A stretch of 64,000 bases of DNA, taken from the NCBI GenBank assembly GCA_023421245.1, contig JAEZTV010000006.1, forward strand, positions 1-64,000. Reading direction: 5' to 3'. The stretch's first letter is position 1, and each line of letters opens with the position of its first letter. Origin of the DNA: Bacillota bacterium (lineage in GTDB: Bacteria > Bacillota > Clostridia > Oscillospirales > Ruminococcaceae). Under the pieces are notes generated by a model that did not search any database, had not been told where the DNA came from, and was given only the letters and a program-made list of their open reading frames with translations. Positions 25,727 to 34,356 of the stretch are shown here, piece after piece. A program made the translations under genes and the position numbers.

Positions 25727-26938
25727 ATGAGTCTGCTGAACAAAAAAACCGTTGACGACATTAATTTTGGCGGAAAACGCGTACTGGTGCGCTGCGACTT
25801 CAACGTACCTCTTAAGGAGGGTGTCATTACCAATGACAACCGCATTGTACAGGCATTGCCCACCATCAAAAAACTGATTGCCGACGGCGCAAAGGTAATC
25901 CTCTGTTCCCATCTTGGCAAGCCCAAGAACGGCCCGGAGGAGAAGTTCTCTCTTGCACCCGTTGCACAGCGCCTTACTGAGCTGCTGGGCAAGAACGTTG
26001 TGTTTGCAAGCGACGACACCGTAGTAGGCGAGAATGCAAAGGCTGCGGTTGCCGCAATGCAGGACGGCGACGTTATTCTTTTGCAGAACACCCGTTTCAG
26101 AAAAGAAGAAACCAAGAATATTGCCGACTTTAGCCGTGACCTTGCCTCGCTTTGCGATGCATATGTAAACGATGCGTTTGGTTCCGCGCACAGGGCGCAC
26201 TGCTCGACTGCAGGCGTTACCGAGTTTATCAAAGAAACCGCAGTAGGCTACCTCATGGGCAAGGAGATCGACTTTCTCGGCAATGCGGTAGAAAACCCAA
26301 AACGCCCGTTTGTCGCTATCCTGGGCGGAGCGAAGGTTGCGGATAAGCTCGCTGTTATTGAGAACCTGCTTAATAAGGTAGATGTGCTTATTATCGGCGG
26401 CGGTATGGCGTACACGTTCCTCAAGGCAAAGGGCCTTTCGGTTGGACAGTCGCTGGTGGATGAAGAGAAGGTTGCTTACTGCAAGGATATGCTCAAAAAG
26501 GCGGAGGAAAAAGGTGTGAAGCTGCTCCTGCCGATAGATACCAAGGCGGTAACCGCGTTCCCCGACCCCATCGACGCGAAGGTTGAGTACATTGTTACAA
26601 ACGGCGACGGCATTCCCGCCGGCCTGATGGGACTTGACATCGGCCCCGATACCGAGCGGCTGTTTGCAGATGCCGTGAAGGATGCAAAGACAGTTGTGTG
26701 GAACGGCCCGATGGGCGTGTTTGAAAACCCCGTGCTCGCAAGCGGAACCAAAGCGGTTGCGCGGGCTTTGGCCAACACCAGTGCCACCACCATTATCGGC
26801 GGCGGCGACAGTGCGGCGGCAATCATCCAGTTTGGCTTTGCCGATAAGGTCAGCCATATTTCTACCGGCGGCGGCGCTTCGCTTGAGTACCTGGAGGGTA
26901 AGGTTCTGCCCGGCATTGATGTTATTGCAGATCGATAA
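25727..26938 (+). CDS. pgk: Phosphoglycerate kinase
   Basis: A 403-residue glycolytic kinase of standard length that makes ATP from 1,3-bisphosphoglycerate. N-terminal VLVRCDFNVPLKEG, the substrate-binding CSHLGKPKNGPEEKFSLAPVA in part, DAFGSAHRAHCST, the hinge ILGGAKVADK and the C-terminal nucleotide block IIGGGDSAAAI are clear. The ATG at 25727 was preferred to one four codons upstream because AAAGGATG is then at normal spacing. First gene of the pgk - acyltransferase - tpiA - gpmI group; a terminator follows at 26955. Confidence 0.97.
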   Translation: MSLLNKKTVDDINFGGKRVLVRCDFNVPLKEGVITNDNRIVQALPTIKKLIADGAKVILCSHLGKPKNGPEEKFSLAPVAQRLTELLGKNVVFASDDTVVGENAKAAVAAMQDGDVILLQNTRFRKEETKNIADFSRDLASLCDAYVNDAFGSAHRAHCSTAGVTEFIKETAVGYLMGKEIDFLGNAVENPKRPFVAILGGAKVADKLAVIENLLNKVDVLIIGGGMAYTFLKAKGLSVGQSLVDEEKVAYCKDMLKKAEEKGVKLLLPIDTKAVTAFPDPIDAKVEYIVTNGDGIPAGLMGLDIGPDTERLFADAVKDAKTVVWNGPMGVFENPVLASGTKAVARALANTSATTIIGGGDSAAAIIQFGFADKVSHISTGGGASLEYLEGKVLPGIDVIADR

Positions 26939-26954
26939 GACATAATTTGATATA

Positions 26955-26981
26955 GGGCAGGCGGTATGCCTGCCCTTGTTT
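26955..26981 (+). terminator. Terminator after pgk
   Basis: GGGCAGGC, loop GGTAT, GCCTGCCC, then TTGTTTC. The T-run is short, so read-through into the downstream genes is possible. Confidence 0.65.
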
Positions 26982-27014
26982 CAATCTATATTGCGACATC
27001 GGAGGAGAGATTCA

Positions 27015-28115
27015 ATGAGGCGGCATTATATTGATAATCTGCGTACCTTTGCAGTCCTTATGCTTTTTGCCTACCACGCTGCAATGATATTCAATTCATT
27101 TGAATCATTCTATATCCATGTAAGGCCGGTCGGGGCGATGAATATGTTTATCACACTCGCATGGCCGTTTTATATGCCGCTGTTGTTTGCTCTGGCCGGC
27201 ATATCAAGTGCCTATGCGCTTGCAAAACGAAATGCGCGGCAATATGTAGCCGAGCGGGTGCGCAGATTGCTGATTCCATTGCTGTCGGGCATATTGCTGC
27301 TCGTACCAATGCAGACATATTTTGCCGAGCGGTATCATAACGGCTACACCGGCGGCTATTTTGCACAGTATATTTTGTTTTTTACAAAGCCCACCGATTT
27401 GACGGGCTATCACGGCGGGTTTACACCGGGGCAGTTGTGGTTTGTTTTATATCTGATTGTAATCTCGTTACTTGCGCTGCCGCCGATGCTCTGGTACAAT
27501 AATCGGGGTACTTCGATTGATGCTTCAAAGCTTACCCTTCCGGTGCTTTTGCCAATGTTTGTTTTGCCGCTTGTTTTGTCGCCGGTCCTTAATATCGGCG
27601 GTAAAGGTGTGGGGGAATATTTTGCCTACTTTATGCTTGGGTTTTTGCTGCTCTGCCGCGATGAGATTGTTGACCGCCTACGCAGGCACCGATGGCTGCT
27701 CATAGCGCTTGCGGCACTGCTTCTTACCGTAAACGCCCTGCTTTATTCTCGCCTAGACGGTAGCCTGTCCCTTATTACCGACATGCTCAGCCGTGCGGCG
27801 GGTTGGACAGCGGTGCTTGCATTGCTCGGGGCAGGCAGACAATGGCTCGATTTTACAAACCGGGGCCTTACCTACCTTACAAAGGCATCGTTTCCCATCT
27901 ATGTATTTCACCAATCATGGCTGGTGGCGGCGGCATACTATGTATGCAGGGCGACCGATAGCACACCCGTGATTTTTATACTCACCATTGTCATAAGCCT
28001 TGTGCTTACCATTGCTTCTTATGAGGTTGTTAAACGCTTTCGCGTCACCCGATGGATGTTCGGGTTGGAAGGCGCTAAAAAAGTATCAAATAAAAAAGGA
28101 GAAATTACACTATGA
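27015..28115 (+). CDS. Acyltransferase 3 family membrane protein
   Basis: A 366-residue protein with about ten membrane segments, beginning MRRHYIDNLRTFAVLMLFAY, where the RxxxIDxLR...H pattern is typical of the acyltransferase-3 (OafA/YrhL, OPR) family; an essential His follows in FAYHAAMIFN. GGAGGAGAG lies 5 bases before the ATG at 27015. Such proteins O-acylate polysaccharides, peptidoglycan or other surface glycans, but the acceptor is not evident. It is inserted between pgk and tpiA, and its TGA overlaps the tpiA ATG (ATGA), so tpiA translation is coupled to it. That placement in a glycolytic gene set is odd. Confidence 0.85.
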   Translation: MRRHYIDNLRTFAVLMLFAYHAAMIFNSFESFYIHVRPVGAMNMFITLAWPFYMPLLFALAGISSAYALAKRNARQYVAERVRRLLIPLLSGILLLVPMQTYFAERYHNGYTGGYFAQYILFFTKPTDLTGYHGGFTPGQLWFVLYLIVISLLALPPMLWYNNRGTSIDASKLTLPVLLPMFVLPLVLSPVLNIGGKGVGEYFAYFMLGFLLLCRDEIVDRLRRHRWLLIALAALLLTVNALLYSRLDGSLSLITDMLSRAAGWTAVLALLGAGRQWLDFTNRGLTYLTKASFPIYVFHQSWLVAAAYYVCRATDSTPVIFILTIVISLVLTIASYEVVKRFRVTRWMFGLEGAKKVSNKKGEITL

Positions 28116-28879
28116 ACCCTTCACTTCGTAAAACCGTTATCGCAGGAAATTGGAAGATGAATAAAACCCGTGCCGAGGCAAAGACATTGCTTGCCGAAAT
28201 TGTGCCGGTTGCAAAGGACGCTGTATGCGACGTGGTTGTATGCGTGCCCTATACGAATCTTGAAACCGCGCTGGAGGCAACAAGTGGCACCAACGTCAAG
28301 GTCGGCGCGCAGAACTGCCACTGGGCAAAAAGCGGCGCGTTCACCGCAGAGATCTCCGCCGATATGCTGGCAGAGATGGGTGTCGGCTACGTTATCATCG
28401 GTCACTCAGAGCGCCGCCAGTATTTTGGCGAGACCGACGTAACCGTCAATGCCCGCGTGCGCGCGGCACTGGATGCGGGGTTAACCGTAATCCTGTGTGT
28501 GGGCGAACTGCTCGAGCAACGTGAACAGGGCATTACAAGCGAAGTGGTAGCGCTCCAGACCAAGATTGCACTGGGCGGCGTAAGTGAGCAGGAGCTTGCA
28601 AAGATTATCATCGCCTACGAGCCTGTATGGGCAATTGGTACCGGAAAAACCGCGACCGCCGAGCAGGCAAACGAGGTATGCCGCATCATCCGCGAGGTTG
28701 TTGCTTCACTTTACAGCAAAAATGCTGCAAACGCGCTTACCATCCAGTACGGCGGCTCAATGAACGCGGCAAACGCAAAGGAACTGCTGGGTATGCAGGA
28801 CGTGGACGGCGGTCTGATCGGCGGCGCATCACTCAAAGCCGCGGATTTTGGCGCTATTATCGCTGCCGCAAAGCAGTAA
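28112..28879 (+). CDS. tpiA: Triosephosphate isomerase
   Basis: A 255-residue TIM of normal size. The N-terminal AGNWKMNKT (catalytic Asn and Lys), GHSERRQYFGE with the catalytic His near 101, YEPVWAIGTGKTAT with the catalytic Glu near 170 and the GGSMNAANAKELL phosphate site are complete. Its ATG overlaps the stop of the acyltransferase gene. It is followed after 85 bases by gpmI. gap and eno are not in the window. Confidence 0.97.
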   Translation: MNPSLRKTVIAGNWKMNKTRAEAKTLLAEIVPVAKDAVCDVVVCVPYTNLETALEATSGTNVKVGAQNCHWAKSGAFTAEISADMLAEMGVGYVIIGHSERRQYFGETDVTVNARVRAALDAGLTVILCVGELLEQREQGITSEVVALQTKIALGGVSEQELAKIIIAYEPVWAIGTGKTATAEQANEVCRIIREVVASLYSKNAANALTIQYGGSMNAANAKELLGMQDVDGGLIGGASLKAADFGAIIAAAKQ

Positions 28880-28964
28880 TACGATACATTGCTAGACAAC
28901 ACGGCCGGTGCGCCGTTAGGCTGCTGCTTACGATAGTCCGGCATACACGAAAGGGATGAAGCAT

Positions 28965-30482
28965 ATGAAAAAACCATTGGCTTTAATAATACTTGACGGC
29001 TTTGGCATTAATAACAGTGACTACGGCAACGCAATCCATGCGGCGAAGAAGCCATATATTGATAAACTGTTTGCACAAAACCCCGTCACCCAGATCGGCG
29101 CATCCGGTATGGACGTCGGTCTGCCGGACGGTCAGATGGGTAACAGCGAGGTGGGGCACACCAACATCGGCGCGGGGCGCATCGTATACCAGGAGCTGAC
29201 CCGCATCACCAAATCGATTGCGGATGGTGACTTTTTTGAAAACGAGGCGCTTATTGCCGCGTGTGAAAACTGCAAAAAGAACGGCTCGGCACTGCACCTG
29301 ATCGGCCTGGTATCGGATGGCGGCGTGCACAGCCACAACACCCATCTGTACGGGCTGCTTGAGCTTGCAAAGCGTCAGGGTGTAAAGGATGTATATGTGC
29401 ACTGCCTTACCGACGGCCGTGATGTACCGCCAAACTCCGGTGCACAGTTTATCAACGAGCTGGAAGCGGAGATGGCGCGCATTGGCACCGGCAAGATTGC
29501 CACCATCATCGGCCGCTACTACGGTATGGATCGTGACAACCGCTGGGAGCGCGTAGAAAAGGCATATGCAGCGATTGCATACGGCGAGGGCGTCCGAAAC
29601 GCAAGTGCCGTGGATGCCGTCAACCGTTCGTATGCTGATGGTATCACCGACGAATTCATCGTTCCCGTTGTGGTTGCACAGGGCGCGCAGCTCAAAAGCG
29701 AGGATAGCGTTATCTTCTTTAACTTCCGCCCCGACCGCGCACGCGAGATTGCAAGAACCATCGTTGACCCCGATTTTACAGGGTTTGAGCGTAAAACCGG
29801 CTTTCTCAAGCCGTATTTTGTGTGCATGACCCAATACGATAAGACAATGCCAAACGTAACGGTTGCGTTTCATCCGCAGTCGCTTGCGAACACCCTTGGT
29901 GAGTACCTTTCGCAAAACGGCATCTCGCAGCTGCGCATTGCCGAAACCGAGAAATACCCGCACGTCACCTTTTTCTTTAACGGCGGCGTTGAAACGGTGT
30001 ACGAGGGCGAAAACCGCGTGCTGATTCCTTCCCCCAAGGTGGCAACCTACGATATGCAGCCCGAAATGAGCGCATACCTTGTTGCGGATGCCGCCGTCGA
30101 GCGCATTGAAAAAGAGCTGGATGACGTCATCATCCTAAACTTCGCAAACTGCGATATGGTTGGGCATACCGGTATATTTGATGCCGCGGTTGCCGCGGTG
30201 CAGACAGTCAACACTTGTCTTGAGCGGGTGGTGGAGGCAATTCTTGCAAAGGGCGGCATCGCGCTTATTACCGCCGACCATGGCAACGCCGACCAGATGT
30301 ATGAGCCGGACGGTTCGCCGTTTACCGCGCACACCACCAATCCCGTGCCGTTTGCGGTGGTGGGACTGGATTGCAAACTACGTACCGGCGGCAAACTGTG
30401 TGACATCGCACCCACCATGCTTGAGCTTTTGGGCCTTGCAGCACCCGCGGAGATGACCGGCGTTTCGCTGATTGAAAAATAG
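28965..30482 (+). CDS. gpmI: 2,3-bisphosphoglycerate-independent phosphoglycerate mutase
   Basis: A 505-residue two-domain enzyme of the alkaline phosphatase superfamily that interconverts 3- and 2-phosphoglycerate using Mn2+. LIILDGFGIN and the catalytic-Ser block MGNSEVGHTNIGAGR (Ser near 62), the insertion-domain SDGGVHSHNTHLYGLL, FFNFRPDRAREI and the metal-binding DHGNADQMYEPDGS near the end are present. The ATG at 28965 is preferred to one three codons upstream, which has no room for its ribosome site. Terminates at the hairpin at 30537. Confidence 0.97.
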   Translation: MKKPLALIILDGFGINNSDYGNAIHAAKKPYIDKLFAQNPVTQIGASGMDVGLPDGQMGNSEVGHTNIGAGRIVYQELTRITKSIADGDFFENEALIAACENCKKNGSALHLIGLVSDGGVHSHNTHLYGLLELAKRQGVKDVYVHCLTDGRDVPPNSGAQFINELEAEMARIGTGKIATIIGRYYGMDRDNRWERVEKAYAAIAYGEGVRNASAVDAVNRSYADGITDEFIVPVVVAQGAQLKSEDSVIFFNFRPDRAREIARTIVDPDFTGFERKTGFLKPYFVCMTQYDKTMPNVTVAFHPQSLANTLGEYLSQNGISQLRIAETEKYPHVTFFFNGGVETVYEGENRVLIPSPKVATYDMQPEMSAYLVADAAVERIEKELDDVIILNFANCDMVGHTGIFDAAVAAVQTVNTCLERVVEAILAKGGIALITADHGNADQMYEPDGSPFTAHTTNPVPFAVVGLDCKLRTGGKLCDIAPTMLELLGLAAPAEMTGVSLIEK

Positions 30483-30536
30483 CCGCCAGTGGGTCCTTGC
30501 GCGTGGGTATATTCAAACCGTGCTGCGTATATAATA

Positions 30537-30580
30537 ATACCGAGCCGCTATACAATACAGGCGGGTCGGTATTTTTGTTT
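30537..30580 (+). terminator. Terminator after gpmI
   Basis: ATACCGA and CCGC arms pair with GCGG and TCGGTAT around a G/G mismatch, followed by TTTTTGTTTTT. Confidence 0.8.
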
Positions 30581-30646
30581 TTGGGTCAAGACAAAAGCTG
30601 ATATTTGAACATTATGATAATTTTGGGCGATATCCCGCGTGTGCCC

Positions 30647-30675
30647 TTGAAAATGCGCCACGATAACGGTATAAT
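30647..30675 (+). promoter_or_regulatory. Sigma-A promoter of the small membrane protein gene
   Basis: TTGAAA, 17 bases, TATAAT, with a leader of about 60 bases. Confidence 0.78.
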
Positions 30676-30741
30676 GAGTACAAGTTCAGCAAAAATAAGA
30701 CAGAGATGAACACTAAAATCAGACAGATGGAGGGAAAACAT

Positions 30742-30960
30742 ATGAAGAGCAGTTCCATTTTTGCAATCATCGGTTTCATTGTAGTTCTTGCGGGTATCGC
30801 GGCTGCCGTATATTATTTCTTTAACAAAAAGGGCGGGTTTTGCTGCTGCTCAGACGAGGATGAAGACATCATCATCGTAGACAGCACCGATGACCTTGGC
30901 GACTTCACCGATGTAAGCGACTCCATCCCCGATACCGAGTCAGATTCGGATGTGCAATAA
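30742..30960 (+). CDS. Small membrane protein with Cys cluster and acidic tail, unknown function
   Basis: A 72-residue protein. One membrane helix at about 6-26 (IFAIIGFIVVLAGIAAAVYYF) is followed by NKKGG, a CCC triplet (GFCCCSD), and then a very acidic, Ser/Thr/Asp-rich tail of about 35 residues with no Lys or Arg. GGAGGG lies at good spacing before the ATG at 30742, and a strong promoter of its own is upstream, which supports a real gene. The Lys pair after the helix suggests the tail is cytoplasmic. The Cys triplet could be acylated or bind metal. I do not know a family for it. Confidence 0.7.
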   Translation: MKSSSIFAIIGFIVVLAGIAAAVYYFFNKKGGFCCCSDEDEDIIIVDSTDDLGDFTDVSDSIPDTESDSDVQ

Positions 30961-31081
30961 CCTAATTGCGCGCTCCTTTTTCGGAGTAACACGGCTGTGA
31001 TATTCCCTTACTTACGGTGGGGGGATATGGCAGCCGTTTGTGTTTACACAATTTCGGGTTTTATGAGGGTGGGCTTTATCG

Positions 31082-31146
31082 ACACCGCTCACCCCGCTGC
31101 TTTGCAGCAAAACAGCGGTGAAGCTGCAAAAACAGTTTTACAACAA
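31082..31146 (+). repeat. Short dispersed repeat, copy 1
   Basis: GCTGCTTTGCAGC and CACCGCT/AGCGGTG inverted pairs followed by GAAGCTGC and an A-rich end. Related segments are near 50.77 and 53.46 kb. The similarity is modest. Confidence 0.4.
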
Positions 31147-31205
31147 TACCGAAAATTCTTATGGCTTTCTGATTCCAGATAGCCGGAAAGGCAAAGACAC
31201 AACAT

Positions 31206-32450
31206 ATGTATGAAAATATAGAAAAACCCCAGCGCGCGGCCCTTGCGGCGATTGATACCGGAGAATATGATGTGGAGGTTTCGATTGCCGAGCTTGCGGA
31301 GCTTACCCATACCGCGGGCGCCGAGGTGCTTGTAAGCATTGTGCAAAAACGCGATGCCCCTGATAAGGCATCCTGCATGGGTACCGGCAGGCTTAAAGAG
31401 CTTGCCGACTTTTGCAAGGAAAACGAAGCCGACCTTGTTATTTTTGATTGTGAGCTTTCCGCCACCCAGATTCGCAACATTGAGAAGATTGTGTGCGTCA
31501 GGGTCATCGACCGCACCATGCTCATTCTGGACATCTTCGCCATGCGGGCCATTTCGAGCGAGGGCAAACTGCAGGTGGAGCTTGCACAGCTCCGCTACCG
31601 GCTGCCGCGTCTTGCAGGCCTTGGCACCGAGCTTTCGCGCCTTGGCGGCGGTATTGGTACACGCGGCCCGGGTGAAACCAAGCTCGAAACCGACCGCCGT
31701 CACATCCGCAGGCGCATTACGTCGCTTGAGCAGGAGCTTGAGGAGCTTGCACGCAAGCGGCAGGATCTGCGGCGGCGCAGAAAAAAGAACGGTGTACTCA
31801 CCGCCGCGATTGTCGGCTATACCAACGTGGGTAAATCCACTCTGCTCAACACCCTGACCGATGCGGGGGTGCTGGCGGAGGATAAGCTGTTTGCAACACT
31901 TGACCCCACGGCGCGTGCCCTGAAGCTGCCCGATGGCAGAACGGTGGTACTGATTGATACCGTTGGGCTGATTCGCCGGCTGCCGCATATGCTGGTGAAG
32001 GCATTTCACTCCACGCTTGAGGAGGCTGCGGGCGCGGATGTCATCCTCAATGTATGTGACATCACAAGCGATGAGGCATATACCCAGCTGGAGGTGACAA
32101 AGGAGCTGCTCAGCGAGCTGGGTGCATCCGATATCCCCATCCTCACGGTGTGCAACAAGTGCGATGTGCAGTATGACGAGCTGCCGCCGCCGCAAAACGG
32201 GCGGGTATATATCTCCGCCCAAACAGGGCAGGGGCTCGATGTACTGTTGACGGAGCTTGCCAAAGCGCTCAAGGAAACAACCCGCCGCATGGCGATTGTT
32301 CTGCCTTACACCGAGGCATCACTTGCCGCACAGGTACGCAGCGAGGGTAAGCTGCTGGAGGAACGGTATATCGAAGACGGATTGTTTTTGGATGCGATTA
32401 TTGATACCGAAACAAGGCTGTACCGAACACTTGCCCAGTATGAGCAGTAA
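31206..32450 (+). CDS. hflX: Ribosome-associated GTPase HflX
   Basis: A 414-residue GTPase that binds the 50S subunit and helps split stalled ribosomes, especially under stress. The N-terminal HflX domain includes GTGRLKELADF and the linker GGGIGTRGPGETKLETDRR near 150-170 with an Arg-rich helix behind it. G domain: G1 GYTNVGKSTLLN near 203-214, G3 DTVGLIRRLPH with D-x-x-G, and NKCD near 315. GGAAAGG lies 14 bases before the ATG, a long spacing. The nitroreductase gene follows after 59 bases and is probably co-transcribed. Confidence 0.94.
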   Translation: MYENIEKPQRAALAAIDTGEYDVEVSIAELAELTHTAGAEVLVSIVQKRDAPDKASCMGTGRLKELADFCKENEADLVIFDCELSATQIRNIEKIVCVRVIDRTMLILDIFAMRAISSEGKLQVELAQLRYRLPRLAGLGTELSRLGGGIGTRGPGETKLETDRRHIRRRITSLEQELEELARKRQDLRRRRKKNGVLTAAIVGYTNVGKSTLLNTLTDAGVLAEDKLFATLDPTARALKLPDGRTVVLIDTVGLIRRLPHMLVKAFHSTLEEAAGADVILNVCDITSDEAYTQLEVTKELLSELGASDIPILTVCNKCDVQYDELPPPQNGRVYISAQTGQGLDVLLTELAKALKETTRRMAIVLPYTEASLAAQVRSEGKLLEERYIEDGLFLDAIIDTETRLYRTLAQYEQ

Positions 32451-32509
32451 AGTACAGGCGATGCCTGATAGTGGACTCGGGTGACTTTTTAAGCAAAGGG
32501 GAGCTAGTC

Positions 32510-33019
32510 ATGTTAAACACCATCCTGTCGCGTAGAAGCATTAGAAAATATACCGCCCAACCGGTGCCGGTCGAGATGATTGAGCAGATTCTTCGCGCCG
32601 GTATGGCAGCGCCCTCCGCACGTAATGAGCAACCATGGCATTTTGTTGTGGTAACCGAGCGTGATCGCTTAGCGAATGTTGCGGCCGTGCATCCTTATGC
32701 CCAGATGCTGCGCGAGGCGTCGTTTGCCGTTGTGGTATGCGGAGATACGTCACGGGAAACCGTAAAGGAATACTGGGTGCAGGATTGTTCCGCCGCAACC
32801 CAGAACATGCTGCTTGCGGCCCATGCGTTGGGGCTTGGCGGGGTATGGCTGGGCGTTTATCCGCGCCCGGAGCGGATAGAACCCATTAAAACGCTGTTCG
32901 GCCTGCCCGAGAGGGTAATGCCGCTATGCGTCCTGTCATTTGGATACCCGGATGAGAAAAAGCCGCCCGCCGACCGTTATGATTCCGGGCGCGTGCATAA
33001 TAACCACTGGGATACCTGA
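32510..33019 (+). CDS. Nitroreductase-family flavoprotein
   Basis: A 169-residue FMN-dependent nitroreductase-fold protein. It begins with the typical FMN-phosphate site RRSIRKYTAQPVP, then PSARNEQPWHFVVV and LGLGGVWLGVYP, and ends at FGYPDEKKPP. Length is that of the short clade. These enzymes reduce nitro compounds, quinones or flavins; the substrate is unknown. The ATG at 32510 is preferred since AAAGGGGAG lies 5-10 bases before it; the in-frame upstream start adds a 13-residue non-typical lead. It follows hflX and is closed by the terminator at 33044. Confidence 0.9.
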   Translation: MLNTILSRRSIRKYTAQPVPVEMIEQILRAGMAAPSARNEQPWHFVVVTERDRLANVAAVHPYAQMLREASFAVVVCGDTSRETVKEYWVQDCSAATQNMLLAAHALGLGGVWLGVYPRPERIEPIKTLFGLPERVMPLCVLSFGYPDEKKPPADRYDSGRVHNNHWDT

Positions 33020-33043
33020 CGGCCGGAATTAAGCATAGAACCA

Positions 33044-33078
33044 AAGCGCACTCGTTTGTTGAGTGCGCTTCTTTTTTT
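33044..33078 (+). terminator. Terminator after the nitroreductase gene
   Basis: AAGCGCACTC, 7-base loop, GAGTGCGCTT, then CTTTTTTT. Diverged copies of this hairpin recur in each unit of the tandem array that follows. Confidence 0.85.
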
Positions 33079-33745
33079 ACCGATAGATAGACAATGGTAA
33101 ATATGGCTGTGATCAGTAATATGAAAACGCACTCTAGCCGCTTACGCATGACACGCATGTGAAGAACGATAAAATGATGGGTATGCAGCGCGTAGGGGCG
33201 GATATCAGTCGACCGCCTATACATACTGCTGATAAGTTATAGACCAAAGCATAGTATCTCGTGCCCTGACTGCAAAACCCAGCGGTTCGTAGCACAGAAA
33301 TAACTCGAAGTGCACCCCGTGTGTGGAGTGCGCTTCTTTTTCGCCTATATAGATTATAATCGATACAAATACGATATGCAGTACGAATCCGCAATTGGGG
33401 CAGTTTACATATAGTGAGACATGTTGATAACGATAAAACGTTGTACGTGCAGCGTGTAGGGGCGGATATCAGTTGCCTGCTGCTGCCAGATTATAGACCA
33501 AAGAGTGTATCCTGGGGTCTGGCTGCAAAATCCAGCGGTTCGTAGCACAGATATAACTCAAAGCGCACCCCGTGTGTGGAGTGCGCCCCTTTTTTGCCTA
33601 TACATAGACTATAATCGATACAAATACGATATGCAGTACGAATCCGCAGTTTGGACAGTTTACATATAGCGCGGCATGTTAATAACGATAAAACGTTGTT
33701 CGAGCAGCGCGAAGGGCGGTTATCAATTGTACGCTAGATTAGCCC
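33044..33745 (+). repeat. Tandem array of 255-264 bp units, each with a terminator-like hairpin
   Basis: Unit starts are marked by AACGATAAAA at 33165, 33429 and 33684, giving periods of 264 and 255 bases. A truncated unit 0 runs 33044-33164 and unit 3 fades out near 33745. Units 1 and 2 share long blocks, for example GTAGGGGCGGATATCAGT, CCAGCGGTTCGTAGCACAGA, GCACCCCGTGTGTGGAGTGCGC and CGATACAAATACGATATGCA; I judge about 80 percent identity by eye. Each unit holds a GCGCAC/GTGCGC hairpin followed by a T-run. No conserved reading frame spans a unit. Confidence 0.8.
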
Positions 33746-34058
33746 TGCTAGCGGCAGTGCAGTACAAATCGCCAGACGATACCGGGGCTTGGATGTGAAA
33801 GGCTTAGTGGCGCGGGACTGCGAGACCAAAAAAACGAAAGGTCTTAGTACCGGTAACTGTGGCAGTAGCGGATAAAACATAGATGTATATAAATGTAAGA
33901 ATCCTAAATTTGAAGCCCAGCCTGCATAATATATGCCTGCTTCGCGTTTGAAGGCCCCGGTATTACCGGATCGCACTATGCCTCAAAGGGCGAAACAGCT
34001 TTAATGTTATGCTTGACACGGAAAAGACAGGCGCAGGGTACATCACGATACCGAACAT
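33746..34058. other. Gene-free stretch between the two repeat groups
   Basis: About 310 bases with stops in all frames at short intervals or non-typical short frames only. It contains fragments that recall the flanking repeats, such as TATATAAATGTAAGAATCC. I see no gene. Confidence 0.5.
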
Positions 34059-34345
34059 ATTATATAGATAAATGTAAATGTAAATAAGCGGGGCAGTATT
34101 GCCAATATAAATCTTCAGACGCACAATGCGCGCCCCTACACGATGCTGCTTGAAGCACAGGAAGAAAGTAAAGAACCCAACGAACACACCGTGCGCGGTT
34201 CCCACATGGCGGTGGTTTGGACTTGCCGTAGGCGGCGGGTTGGCCGTATGAGTTATTTTTGTATAACATATAGACCGGTGTAAATATGAATAAGCGGTCA
34301 GTATCCGTGAAATAATTCTACGGACGCGCAATGCGTGTCTCTACA
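34059..34345 (+). repeat. Diverged repeat pair with GCGCAATGCGC-type core
   Basis: Two segments about 206 bases apart share AAATAAGCGG-CAGTAT and an ending GACGC-CAATGCG-G-C-CTACA. On the minus strand the core reads GTAGGGGCGCGCATTG, close to the GTAGGGGCGG block of the tandem units. Confidence 0.5.
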
Positions 34346-34356
34346 TGGCCAGTGAT

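Noticed and set aside
25658..26857. A 399-codon open frame on the minus strand
   Set aside because: It is fully antisense to pgk, whose family motifs are complete; the frame is a codon-bias shadow with no matching domain.
28983..29963. A 326-codon minus-strand frame
   Set aside because: Antisense shadow of gpmI.
31089..32222. A 377-codon minus-strand frame
   Set aside because: Antisense shadow of hflX.
33044..33745. CRISPR array
   Set aside because: The units are over 250 bases with no short repeat-spacer alternation and no cas genes.
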